From: Parvularia atlantis
Taxonomy: Eukaryota; Opisthokonta; Rotosphaerida
Reading direction: 5' to 3'
DNA: 44,927 nt
Assembly: GCA_943704415.1 (NCBI GenBank)
Contig: CALSCO010001717.1
Coordinates: 1-44,927, forward strand
The notes beneath the pieces were generated by a model. It worked only from the letters and a program-made list of their open reading frames with translations, did no database searches and was not told the DNA's origin. A program made the translations under genes and the position numbers. Positions 25,825 to 36,326 of the stretch are shown here, piece by piece (within the stretch, counting starts at the first letter, position 1; every line of letters begins with the position of its first letter).

Positions 25825-26416
25825 TCAGATGATCAGCTTCTCGATGCTTGTCCGCAGCGCTTGGATCTGCGGCTTCAGCTCCGAGCCCTCGTTGACCGTG
25901 ATCGACGCCGCGATCACCGCCCGCGACACGCCGCACGCCCGGCCCAGCGCCGTCTTGGACGGCACAAACACGTACGGCACGTTCTGCCGCGCGGCACGCG
26001 TGCACGTCAGCAGCCTCCCCTCCGCAGGCCAGGTCCCCCGGCGCACGCGCCTTGTCCTCGCACAGCAAGGGCAGGTGCAGGAGGATCTCCAGCGGCTCGG
26101 TGTCTGCTGCCATCACGATCAGCTCGGCGATGCCCCGGTTGAGGGTCTTGGTCGCCTCGTTGGCGCCCTGCGTCGCGTGCGGCGTGCGCGTGAGCGGTGC
26201 CCGGCACAGCAACAAGCAACGGCGCGGTCGTGCGCGTGCCTTCTTGAGCTGCTTGTAGTGCGACGCCTGCTGCACCACGTCCATGATCGTGTTGGTCAGC
26301 GCCGCGTCGGCGAGCGGGTACGCCTTGGGGTTGATGGCCGCGGTCTGCGGGGGCGGGGGGCGCGACGGCGGTCAGCGTTGCGCGAGGCGGGCCGTTGCGC
26401 GTGCAGCAAGCACCAT
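25825..26416 (-). CDS. SNU13: U4/U6.U5 and box C/D snoRNP protein Snu13 (15.5K, L7Ae family)
   Basis: It binds the kink-turn of U4 snRNA and of box C/D snoRNAs in the nucleus and nucleolus. Four exons (introns 26345-26413, 26168-26239 and 25984-26050) give exactly 127 residues, against 128 in human NHP2L1. [55 protein letters not shown] and [19 protein letters not shown] are near-identical to the family. The first coding exon appears to hold only the ATG (26416-26414). An alternative start further upstream (near 26565) would need an intron of over 200 bases. The second and third introns both have GC donors, required to keep the frame at LKK/GANE and EDK/NVPY. Confidence 0.95.
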
Positions 26417-26625
26417 TTGCTGCGTATGGGGCGGGGCCGTGGGCGATGTGCTGCGCGGGCGGCTGCGTGTGCGCGTGCGTGAGCGCGCGTGTGAGCGACC
26501 GTGGCTATGGGCGTGTGCGTGCGCGCGCGTGCGCGGGGCAAGAGAGCGGCAACAGGCGACTGCTGAGAGCACATGGCCGTCTGCCATGCTGCAAAGCGTC
26601 TGGTTCTAGGCCACGCCACATCGGC
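26417..26625. promoter_or_regulatory. Divergent promoter between SNU13 and GRASP
   Basis: A GC-box-like GGGGCGGGGC lies at about 26425-26434. A long run of alternating GTGCGC-type sequence (about 26460-26540) follows. The two start codons point away from it. The function is inferred from position; no TATA box is seen. Confidence 0.45.
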
Positions 26626-26644
26626 ATGGGCGCGGGATCGTCAA

Positions 26645-26690
<46 letters not shown>

Positions 26691-27861
26691 CCCGCGGCTC
26701 GGGTTCCACGTGCTGATGCTGCAGCGCGCGTCGCCCGGCGAGGAGGCTGGCCTCGAGCCGTACTTTGACTACCTCGTGCGCGTCAACGGCGTGCGTCTGG
26801 TGCGGCGCGCTGGCGTGGCGTGGCGCGCGCCCCCGCTGACGGGGCGGGCTAGGACAAGGAGGACAACACGCTGACCGACCAGCTCAAGGCGCACGTCAAC
26901 GAGGAGATCGCGCTCACGGTCTACTCGACCAAGACGATGGAGTACCGCGGTGCGCCGCCCGCGGACGCGTTCACCGCACACGCTGACACGCCGCCGCCGC
27001 GCGCAGAGACGCTCGTCGTGCCCAGCAGCAACTGGGGCGGCGTCGGGCTGTTGGGCGCGCGCGTGCGCTTCTGCAGCTTCGAGGAGCCCAACGACAACGT
27101 CTGGCACATCCTCGTGCGTGCGCACGCGCTCGCGACGACGCGCTCAGCGCTCACGCCCGGTGCCGTCAGGACGTGCAGCCCAACTCGCCGGCGGCACGCG
27201 CCGGGTTGCAGGCCGAGAAGGACTACGTGGTAGCGTCGCCCGAGGCGCTGCTGCACGATCAGAACGCGTTCGCCGAGACCGTGGGCGCGTCGTCGGGCAA
27301 GCCGCTGCGGTTGTACGTGTACAACACCGAAGCCGACGCGCTGCGCGAGGTGCGCGAGGGCACGTGGTCGCCGCACGCCGCATGTGACGCGAACGCGTGT
27401 GCGCGCGCACGCACCCACAGGTCACGATCACGCCGGACCGCAACTGGGGCGGGCCCGGCAGCCTCGGCTGCGACGTCGGCTACGGCTTCCTGCACCGGAT
27501 ACCCGTCCGACCCGAGATGCGCACGCCGCGGCGGCCGCGCGACCGCTCTGTGCGTGCTCCATGCAGGTAGGCGCGGGCGGCTGCGGGTCGCTGACGCCGC
27601 GTGAGCGCACAGCTGCTCAACGCCAGCACGAACGGCAGCAGCCTGCCGACTGCCGCGCCCACGCTGCCCGCTGGGTCGCCCGGCGTCGAGGGTGCGGCGC
27701 AGGTGGCCGCCGGGTTTGAGGACGTGTCGCTGGTCGCCCCACCATCGGCCACCTCGCCGTCTGCCGCTTCTGCCGCCGACTGGGCGCCGAAGCCGCGTCC
27801 GCCGCCGGGCACGGTGGAGTTCTCGGGCGGCTTTGTTGCTGAGAGCAGCTTTGTGTCTTGA
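26626..27861 (+). CDS. GRH1: Golgi reassembly-stacking protein (GRASP55/65, Grh1)
   Basis: It tethers Golgi cisternae or vesicles and acts in unconventional secretion. The start at 26626 encodes MGAGSS, a good N-myristoylation signal, then a polyglycine stretch. Two GRASP-type PDZ domains follow: [20 protein letters not shown] with [13 protein letters not shown], then [40 protein letters not shown] and [15 protein letters not shown] with [20 protein letters not shown]. The second NWGG repeat is diagnostic for GRASP. The C-terminal Ser/Pro/Ala-rich tail from about 27600 ends at stop 27859-27861. About seven introns are present; the exon limits between 27500 and 27620 are less certain. VPS41 follows on the same strand after 72 bases. 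Confidence 0.92.
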
Positions 27862-27933
27862 CCGGTGACCGGTGACCCGGTAGTGAGCGACCGCGCGTGT
27901 ACGGGCACTAGTTGTCAATCGGCAGTACCGGTG

Positions 27934-30900
27934 ATGTCGCGCCGTGCGTCTTCTGCGCGGCTTTTCGCGCTCGTCTCACGGCGCCCGCACGCAGCACCCG
28001 CAGCCGCCGCAGCCACCGTCGCAGCCGCCGTGGCCGGCGGCGACGACGACGACGACATTAACATCGAGGGCGTGGACGTGAGCAAGCTCAACCTGGACGA
28101 GGTCGAGGAGGACGACGACGACGACGACGCGGGCGCGGCCGCCCCGGTCCGCCGCCGTGCGCCGCGCAGCAGCCCGCGCAAGAGCGCGCCGATCGGCCCG
28201 GGCCGCGGCGACGAGGCGGGCGACGCCGACGCGGATGGGGACGGGGACGGGGACGGGGACGGGGACGAGGACGAGGACGAGGACGAGGAGGAGGACGAGG
28301 AGCCCAAGCTCAAGTACCAGCGGCTGGGCCCCGGCGTGGCCGAGCTGCTGCGGCAGGACGCGGCCAGCTGCCTCGCCGTCCACGACAAGTTCCTCGCCCT
28401 CGGCACGCACTTTGGCATGATCTTCGTGCTCGACTTCAACGGCAACGAGACCCGCCGCTTCCCCGCCCACACCGCCACCGTCAACGACCTCTCCATCGAC
28501 GGCAACGGCGACTACATCGCCAGCTGCTCCGACGACGGTGCGCCCCCCGTGCGCCCGCGCAGCACACCCGCCCGCGCAGCGGCTCAAACCCCCGCGCACC
28601 AGGCAAGGTCGTCGTGAACGCGCTCTTCGCCGCCGAGGGCCAGCAGGTGTTCATGTACAAGCGCCCCGTCAAGGCCGTCGCGATGGACCCCGACTTCAGC
28701 CGCAAGAACACGCGCCAGCTGACCTCGGGCGGCCTGGCCGGGCAGCTCACGCTCAACGAGAAGGGTGCGCCGGCCGCACCACGCCGCACGCCACGCGCCA
28801 CGCGCCACGTACTCACCGTCTCCTGCGCGCCGCCCCAGGCTGGTTCGGCAACAAGGACGTGGTGCTGCACGCGGGCGAGGGGCCGATCTACGCGATCAAG
28901 TGGGAGGGCAACTTCATCGCCTGGGCCAACGACATGGGCGTCAAGATCTACGACACCACGACCAAGCAGCGCATCACCTTCATCGAGCGGTCCAAGGGCA
29001 GGTGCGTGTGCGTGCGTAGTTGCGTGGCGGTGCATGCCCACATGCACGCACATGCGCGCGCGCGCCGGCAGCCCGCGGCCCGACCTGTACCAGTGCTGCC
29101 TCTGCTGGAAGTCGGACACGGTGCTGCTGATCGGCTGGGCCGACTCGGTCAAGATCGCACGCATCAAGGAGAAGGAGCGCGGCAGCGGCGACGCTGCCCT
29201 GCCCTCGCGCTACGCCGAGATCATCTGCATGTGCGCGCGTGCCCTCACTTGCTTTGCGCGCAGCGCCGTCGCCTGATGCGGCGGCCTGCGATGCTGCAGG
29301 TTTCAGACGGACTACTTCATCTGCGGCATTGCGCCGTTCAACGAGTACCTCGTCATCCTCGCGTTCATGGAGGAGCCCGACAGCGACGGCAAGAAGGCCA
29401 GCCAGAAGAAGGCGCGTGCAGCGGCCGCGCGCACTGTGCGGCTCACCGGCCGCCGCCCGCAGCTCGCCCAGCGCCCGGAGATGCGCATCGTCACATTCCG
29501 CAACGAGGACGTGTCGAGCGACGCGCTGCCCGTCACGGGCTTCGAGAACTATTTGGCCAAGAACTACCGCCTCGGTGCGCGCACTCGCTGTGGCATAGCA
29601 CAGCTTATGCCGCGGACCACTCGGCACGCCAGAGCACATCGCGTCTGAGAACCTGTTCTACGTCGTCAGCCCGCGCGACATCGTCGTGGCGCGCCCGCGC
29701 GACCTGGACGATCACATCGCGTGGCTGCTCGACCGGCAGCGGTCCGTGCGCTGCGCCGCACCCCTCGCAATGCCGGCGTAACACACGCGCCCAGCTTTGA
29801 CGAGGCCCTCGCCGCTGCCGAGAAGGCCGAGTCGCAGCTGAGCGTGCACAAGGTGCTCGACATTGGCCAGAAGTACATCAAGCACCTGATCGACATCGGT
29901 GACGACGGCGCGCGTGCGTTGCTGCCGATGTCTGATGCCCGTGGCACGTGCGCGGCACACAGGCGAGTTTGAGCGCGCGGCGCAACTCTGCCCCAAGGTG
30001 CTCCGGACCGACATGAGCCTGTGGGAGCACTGGGCGTACATCTTTATGGAGATCAAGCAGTACAAGGTGCGTGGCCACTCGCACGTGACGCACGCGCCAG
30101 CGCCTCACGCCCCGGCTCGCGCGGCAGGCCCTGTGTCCGTACATCCCGATCGACAAGCCGCGGCTGAGCCCTATCGTTTACGAGATGGTGCTCAACAACT
30201 TCCTGCACGACGAGACGGGCAAGGTTCGTGCCCCACCCCCTCAAGCGACGGCCCGGGCTGAGCAGCGCGGCGCACGCAGAGCCAGGCACAGCTTTTCCTC
30301 AAGACGATTCGCGAGTGGCCGTCGGACCTGTACAACATCCAGACGATCATCAACTCGCTCCTGGACACGCTGCAGAAGGAGACCAACAACACGGTCCTCA
30401 TGGACGCGCTGGCGGACCTGTGCGCGCAACGCTGTGCTGCGCGTGGCTGCGACGGCGGTGGCTCACGGCCGCACGCCGCGGGCAGGTACACGTACGACAA
30501 GAAGTACGACAAGGCGCTGCAGATCCTGCTGCGCCTGCGACGCGGCAACGTGTTTGAGCTGATCAAGAAGGTGGGCTGTGCGTGTAGTGTGCCCGCGCGT
30601 TGCTGACGGTGCGGCATGTGTGCAGCACAACCTGTTTGACACGATCCAGGACAAAATCGTGGCACTGATGCAGTTTGACGAGGACAGGCAGCTCCAGCAA
30701 CAGCAGCAGGCGCTCGCGGGAACCGCGCCCGCGGTCGACAAGACCAAGCACGGTGCGGCAGCGGCGGCCAAGGACGCACGGCGCAGGCTGACGCCCCCGG
30801 CGCAGACGACGAGGACGTCGAGGGCCGGCCTGCCGTGAGCATGCTCATCAGGAACACGGACAAGATCCCGGTGCGCGCGCACATGCTCACGTGCACTCGC

Positions 30901-32180
30901 ACTCACATCGCGCGTGAGCAGATTGCAACCGTCGTCAACCAGCTGAAAAACTATCCCAAGCTGTGCCACATCTACCTCAACGCGCTCTTTCAGAGGGTGC
31001 GGGCGCGCTGCGCATGCCGCCGCACTGACGCTGCGCCCGCGCGCGCGCGCTGCAGGACCCGCACGTCGGGTCGTCGTTCCACGAGATGCAGGTCGAGCTG
31101 TACGCCGAGTTTGACCGGCCCAAGTTGTTGCCCTTCCTGCGCCAGAGCAACTACTACCCGCTGGAGAAGGCGCGCGCCTGTGCCTGCGCGGTCGCGATGC
31201 TGACGCCGGCGGCGCGCGCACACCCACAGGCGCTGAAGATCTGCCAGGACCGCGACCTCGTGCCCGAAATGGTGTTCATCCTCGGGCGCATGGGCAACAA
31301 CAAGCAGGCGCTCAACCTGATCATTGAGAAGCTCGGCGACGTGGAGCAGGTGTGTTTCTCCCGCTCCAAGTCGCACAGTGTGCTGAGTGCGTTCCCACGT
31401 GCAGGCGATCGAGTTTGCCAAGGAGCAGAACGACGAGGAGCTTTGGGAGGACCTGATCACGTACTCGATGGACAAGCCGGGTGCGCCGCGCCTCGTTGCG
31501 CGCGGCTGCGTTGCGCGCCTGACAACCACCGGCGCAGTGTTCATCATCGGGTTGCTGCAGAGCGTGGGCTCGCACGTGGACCCGATCAAGCTCATCCAGC
31601 GCATCCCCAAGGGGCTCAAGATCCCCGGGCTGCGTGTGGCGCTGATCAAGATTCTGCAGGACTACAACCTGCAGGCGAGCGGCAGCGCAGGCACCACGGC
31701 AGTCGGCGCAGGGCTGACGCATGCGCCGGCCAGATGTCGCTGCGCGAGGGCTGCCGGCAGATTCTGACGACCGACTGCGTGACGCTGCTGGAGAAGCTTC
31801 ACAAGGAACAGAGCCGCGGGTACCTCGTCGAGGGTGCGCGCGGCCGGCGGGGCGGTAGCGTTGGTGCGCTGACGCCACCCGGCGTACGGCAGAAAGCACG
31901 CTGGACGCGTCGTCGCGGCGGCTCATCTTCGGCGACAGTGCGCGCGCGTGTGCGAGTGCGCGTGCGCGTGCAAGCTGACGCGCGCAACACAGCGAGCAAG
32001 AACGTCGTCGTGTTCTTCTGCGGGCACACGTTCTTCGAGAGCTCGCTCGCGAGCCAGGGACGGGCCGCGTCGGCGGCGGGCGGGGCAGCCGGCGACCTGT
32101 TCTGCCCGATCTGCCTGAGCTCGCAGGCGCGGCGCACGACCACGGACCGACGAAGCTCGATTTACATGTCGCGGCGATGA
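27934..32180 (+). CDS. VPS41: HOPS complex subunit Vps41
   Basis: This is the effector subunit of the HOPS tether for fusion with vacuoles or lysosomes. The start at 27934 is followed after ten bases by a 51-base intron, giving MSRPPAAAATV and then a strongly acidic region with Asp-Gly and Asp-Glu runs (28050-28310). WD40-like N-terminal domain: YQRLGPGVAELLRQDAASCL, HFGMIFVLDFNGNE, YAIKWEGNFIAWANDMGVKI and YFICGIAPFNEYLVILAFM. The clathrin heavy-chain repeat region contains LPFLRQSNYYPLEKALKICQ, DLVPEMVFILGRMGNNKQAL and EFAKEQNDEELWEDLITYSM. A C-terminal RING-H2-like domain has VVFFCGHTFFESSL and DLFCPICLS. About nineteen introns are present, one with a GC donor (31170-31229). Stop 32178-32180. 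Confidence 0.93.
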
Positions 32181-32419
32181 TCGCGAGAGCGCTGTGTACA
32201 GCTTACGGATGCTCAGAGTTACGCATACACACGCGTCAAGAGCTAGGGCGCGCGCGCCCAATGGACAGCACGCCTGTAAGGAACAATACCCATTGATTTA
32301 TGTTGTGTTGTACAACTGCTTTCCGCCTGCCCAACAGATAACACATAGTGTCGTCATGGCGCCCTCTGTGCGCGCTGGTTGTAAGTTGTCGCTCAGCGGG
32401 ACGTAGGCAGTTTGAGCCC
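32181..32419. other. Intergenic region between VPS41 and the CH-domain gene, nothing recognised
   Basis: This 239-base stretch is relatively rich in A and T from about 32275 to 32350 and includes a GCGCGCGCGC palindrome near 32249. It should hold the VPS41 3' end and the promoter of the next gene on the same strand. No tRNA-like or other RNA structure was recognised. Confidence 0.5.
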
Positions 32420-35400
32420 ATGATGTCGCGCACCTCGCCCCCTGTCGCGGCCCGCGCGGCACACGGCGGCGGCGCGGCGACCGGCGCGGCGGCGGCGGCC
32501 GGCCCCGGCGCGACTACCGCGGCGAGCAGCACGGCCGTGGGCGTCGGCGGGGCCGCCGCGGCGTCGCTCGAGGCCGAGTGCGCCAGCTACATTGACTTCA
32601 TCAACTCGGTCCTCGACCCGGCGGCCGACGCGGCGCTGCGCGGGCGCGTGCCGGTCAAGGTGCGGGCCGGGCAGGGCTGCTGCTGCGCGGTGCTCCGGGG
32701 CGGCAGGAGTGGGCGGGCGGTGCCGCGCGCCGCCGCGGCCTTTTTTTTTTTTCGCCGCTTGTTGTTATTTCGGGGTGCCTGCAGGACGACCGTGGGCGCC
32801 TGTGTGTGCGCGCGGTGCCGTGTGCTGCCCGCCCTCGCGGTGCATGGACGGGGACGCACGGCGCGCGCCCGGTGCGGCCGTGTGCGGCGTGGCGGGCCGT
32901 GGGCGGCGCGCGGCCGCCGTCGGATGAAACGGCGGCGTCTCACCCGTGCGCGCCCAAGGCTCCGCTCGACATCTTCGACGCCTGCGCCGACGGCGTCCTC
33001 CTCGCCAAGCTCATCAACGTCGCGCGCCCCGGCACGATCGCCGACAGCAAGATCGTCCACAACATCGACCGCAGCACCCTCAACGAGCCGGGCTCGCGCG
33101 GTACATGCCGCGCACGTCCGTCCGCACTGATCGGTCTGCTCACGCCCACGCCTGTTGTGCACAGCCATCTTTGAGATGACCGCCAACCACAACCACACGA
33201 TCGACGCCGCCAAGGCCATCGGCTGCAAGATCGTCAACATCTCGGCCGCCGACATCATCGCGATGAAGCAGGACCTCGTCCTCGGCCTCGTCTGGCAGAT
33301 CATCCGCGTGCACCTGCTCAAGGGCGTCAACCTGGTGACCCACCCGGAGCTTATCCGCCTGCTCCAGAAGGGCGAGTCGATCACGACCCTCAGCGACCTC
33401 CCGTCCGAGCAGCTGCTCATGCGCTGGTTCAACTACCACTTGCGCCGCGCCAAGCACGACCGTGTCGTCACCAACTTCTCCACCGACATCCAGGGTGCGC
33501 GTGCTCTCGCTGCACTGCTGCGCTGCTGCAGCTCACGCCGCCCGCGGCCTGCGCAGACGGCGTCAACTACCTCGTCCTGCTCAAGCAGATCGCGCCCAAG
33601 ATGATTGACCAGGAGCTTGTGCAGCAGGCGCTTGCGAGTGCGTGGTCTGCTGCGGCCGTGGCGGCGCCTGAAAGGCTCACGCCCGACCGCGGCGCAGGCG
33701 GCAAGACCGAGACGCGCACCGAGACCGTCGTCGCCGCAGCGCACAAGCTCGGTTGCCGCTCGTTCATCACGCCCGCGCTCATCGCTGCCGGCCAGCCGCG
33801 CCTCAACCTGGCCTTTGTCGCGACGCTGTTCAACGAGCACATCGGCATCGTCCTGCCTACGGAGGAGGAGATCGCCGAGCTGTTTGACACGGTCGCGGTG
33901 CTCAAGCGCGAGGTCGCCGTGTGGCAGAGCGCGTCCGAGAGCAAGGACGTGAAGCAGGCCGACCGCGAGCAGCAGGTGCTCGATGGTGCGCCGTTTGTGT
34001 GCGATGGCTGTGAGCACGCCGCTGACCGCTCGCGCGCAGAGATGAAGCATCTGCGCGAGGAGTTTGAGACGCAGAAGCGCGACCTTCAGACGCAGTTTGA
34101 GGCGCTGCGCGCCCAGAAGCGCGAGGCCGACAGCGTGGCGGCGGCGCGGGAGCAGAGCGTGCGCGTGCTCGAGCAGCAGGTGATGCAGGTTGCGACGGCC
34201 AAGGCCGAGCTCGAGTTCACGCTCGTGGCCGAGACGACGACCAAGGCCGAGCTGGAGGCCGTGGTCGAACAGCAGAAGACTGAGATCACGACGATCGCGA
34301 CGCAGCTCGACGCCGAGCGGCAGCAGGCCGGCCAGCTCGGGCAGCAACTCGCGGCCGAGGTGGCCGTCAACGAGCAGCTGACGGCGCAGGTCGTCCAGCT
34401 TGAGCTGCAGACGACGCAGCTCAGCGCGACCGTGAACGAGCTGGCCGTCGCCAAGGACGAGACCCAGGCGGTGCTGCAGCAGCAGCTGGCCGAGAAGGAG
34501 ATGCTCGAGCGCAAGCTGGCCGAGTACCAGGGCACGCTGTCGCAGCAGTCGCTGGGTGCGCCGCCCGGCCAGCAGCGGCAGCAAGAGGCTCACGCTGACG
34601 GCTCGCGCAGCCATCGAAGTGCTGCAGGCGCAGCGCGAGCAGGAGAACGCGGACCTGCTGGCGCGCATCCAGGAGCTCGAGCGCATCGTCAAGGAGCAGG
34701 AGGGGCAGCTGACCGTGCAGGTGCGGGCGGCGAGAAGGGACAGCGCAGCTCAGGGCGAGGCTGACGGCGGTGGCAGTCGGTCTTCCTCGAGGAGGCGCGC
34801 GGCAAGGTTGCACAGCTCGAGGCGTACATGCAGCAGAACGAGGCCGACATGCAGGTGCGCCGGCGGCCTGCGCGTGTGCGCATGCGCAGACGCACGTGCT
34901 GACGAGCCGCGCGCGTGCGGCAGGCCAACCTGCGCGACGCCGCCGACGCCGTCGGCAGCCTGGGCGAGGACGAGGACCGCAAGATCCGCGTGCGTGCCTG
35001 CGCACGTGCACCGCGCCGCGCGCCGGCCTCACACGTCGATGCGCGCGCAGGACATGGAGCCGCGCGCGCGCCTGCGCCGGCTGCTGCAGCTGCTCATCAA
35101 GCGGACGGTGGACCAAAAGCGCACGACAGACATGCTCATGGACAAGATCGCGATGGTGTCAGGTGCGCTGCGCGTGGCGGCGTGTGGCGGCGCGCGCTGA
35201 CGGGCCTGTCGCTGCACAGAGGACCTGAACAAGAACTCGCGCAACAAGTCCTGCGCCAAGTGCGGCTACTCTGGCAACGACAGTCTCGCGCCACCGGGCG
35301 GCGAGAAGGGCGGCATGTCGTTCCTCAACCGCTTGAGCAAAGGTGCCGTGTCGTGCACGAGCGCGCGCCCTGCTGGCGGCTTACGCGTGGCGCAGGCTTC

Positions 35401-35466
35401 AAGAGCGACGACAACATCAGCGAAAAGGACGTGACGGACCGGCCGCCGCCGTCGCACCGTCCCTGA
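32420..35466 (+). CDS. Fimbrin-like tandem calponin-homology protein with long coiled coil
   Basis: It probably binds actin. The start at 32420 (MMSRTSPP) opens an Ala/Gly-rich segment. Two CH domains resemble the first actin-binding module of fimbrin/plastin: ECASYIDFINSVLDPAAD, IFDACADGVLLAKLINVARP, AAKAIGCKIVNISAADI, LVLGLVWQIIRVHLLKGVNL, EQLLMRWFNYHLRRA, VNYLVLLKQIAPK, AHKLGCRSFITPALI and RLNLAFVATLFNEHIGIVLP. A coiled coil of several hundred residues follows (about 34040-35160), rich in Glu, Gln, Ala and Leu heptads. The C-terminus has a short Cys-x2-Cys segment (KSCAKCGYSGND) and a polar tail, stop at 35464-35466. The EF hands and third and fourth CH domains of classical fimbrin are absent. 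The first intron (32660-32958) is unusually long. Confidence 0.85.
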
Positions 35467-35646
35467 CACGCCGGCACATCTTGCAGTTCGTTTGTTGGCT
35501 TTCGTTGCTTTTGTTTTTTTGCCCGTGCTGCCGCCGCCTCGCGCGCTCTTTCTCCCGGGGATGGCGCTTGCCTCACGATGTCTGCCGGTGTCCCATGCCC
35601 ATGCCACAACGCCTCAGCGCACACGACACACAGAGACACGGGCCGC

Positions 35647-35787
35647 TCACAGGTCGATCAGCGACGCCGTCGTCGGCTTAAGCACGGGAAACTGCGACGC
35701 TGGTGGCGGGGCCGAGTATCTGCGCGCGGACGGAGTGAGGTCACGCGCCTCGGCGAGCCATGCGCGACGCACACGGCAGGCGCGTGC

Positions 35788-35819
<32 letters not shown>

Positions 35820-36280
35820 CGGTGGTGCTGGGGCCGCGCTGTAGTAGGGCTGGCTCGGGTCGGCGTAGCCGTAGGCCGGCTGGTGCTGCGGGTGCTGCGG
35901 GTGCTGCTGGGGCGGCGGCAGCGCCTGTTGGTAGTACTGCTGCGGGGCGGGCTGCGGGGCGGGCTGCTGCGGCGGCGCGGGCTGAGGCTGGGGCTGGGGT
36001 GCGAGCGTGGGCTGGGAGTACACTGGCGATCCGCCGTACGCCGGCTGCTGCTGCTGCTGCTGAGGTAGGGGCTGCTGCGGCGACGCGACCGGCGGCCCGG
36101 GCGGCGACTGCAGCCGCTGCTGGTCGTACGGGTACGCCTGCTGTCCCTGCTCCCAGTACTGTTGCGGGGTCTGCTGCGGCTGCTGCGGCTGCGGTGGCTG
36201 CTGCGGCTGCTGAGCCTGCGGGGGCGGGGCGGAGTGGTGCTGATGCGGCGGAGGAACGTCGTAGCCGTAGCCGCCCACCG

Positions 36281-36326
<46 letters not shown>

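Noticed and set aside
32181-32419. tRNA or other small RNA gene in the VPS41-CH gene gap
   Set aside because: No A-box/B-box pair or cloverleaf pairing could be made out by eye.
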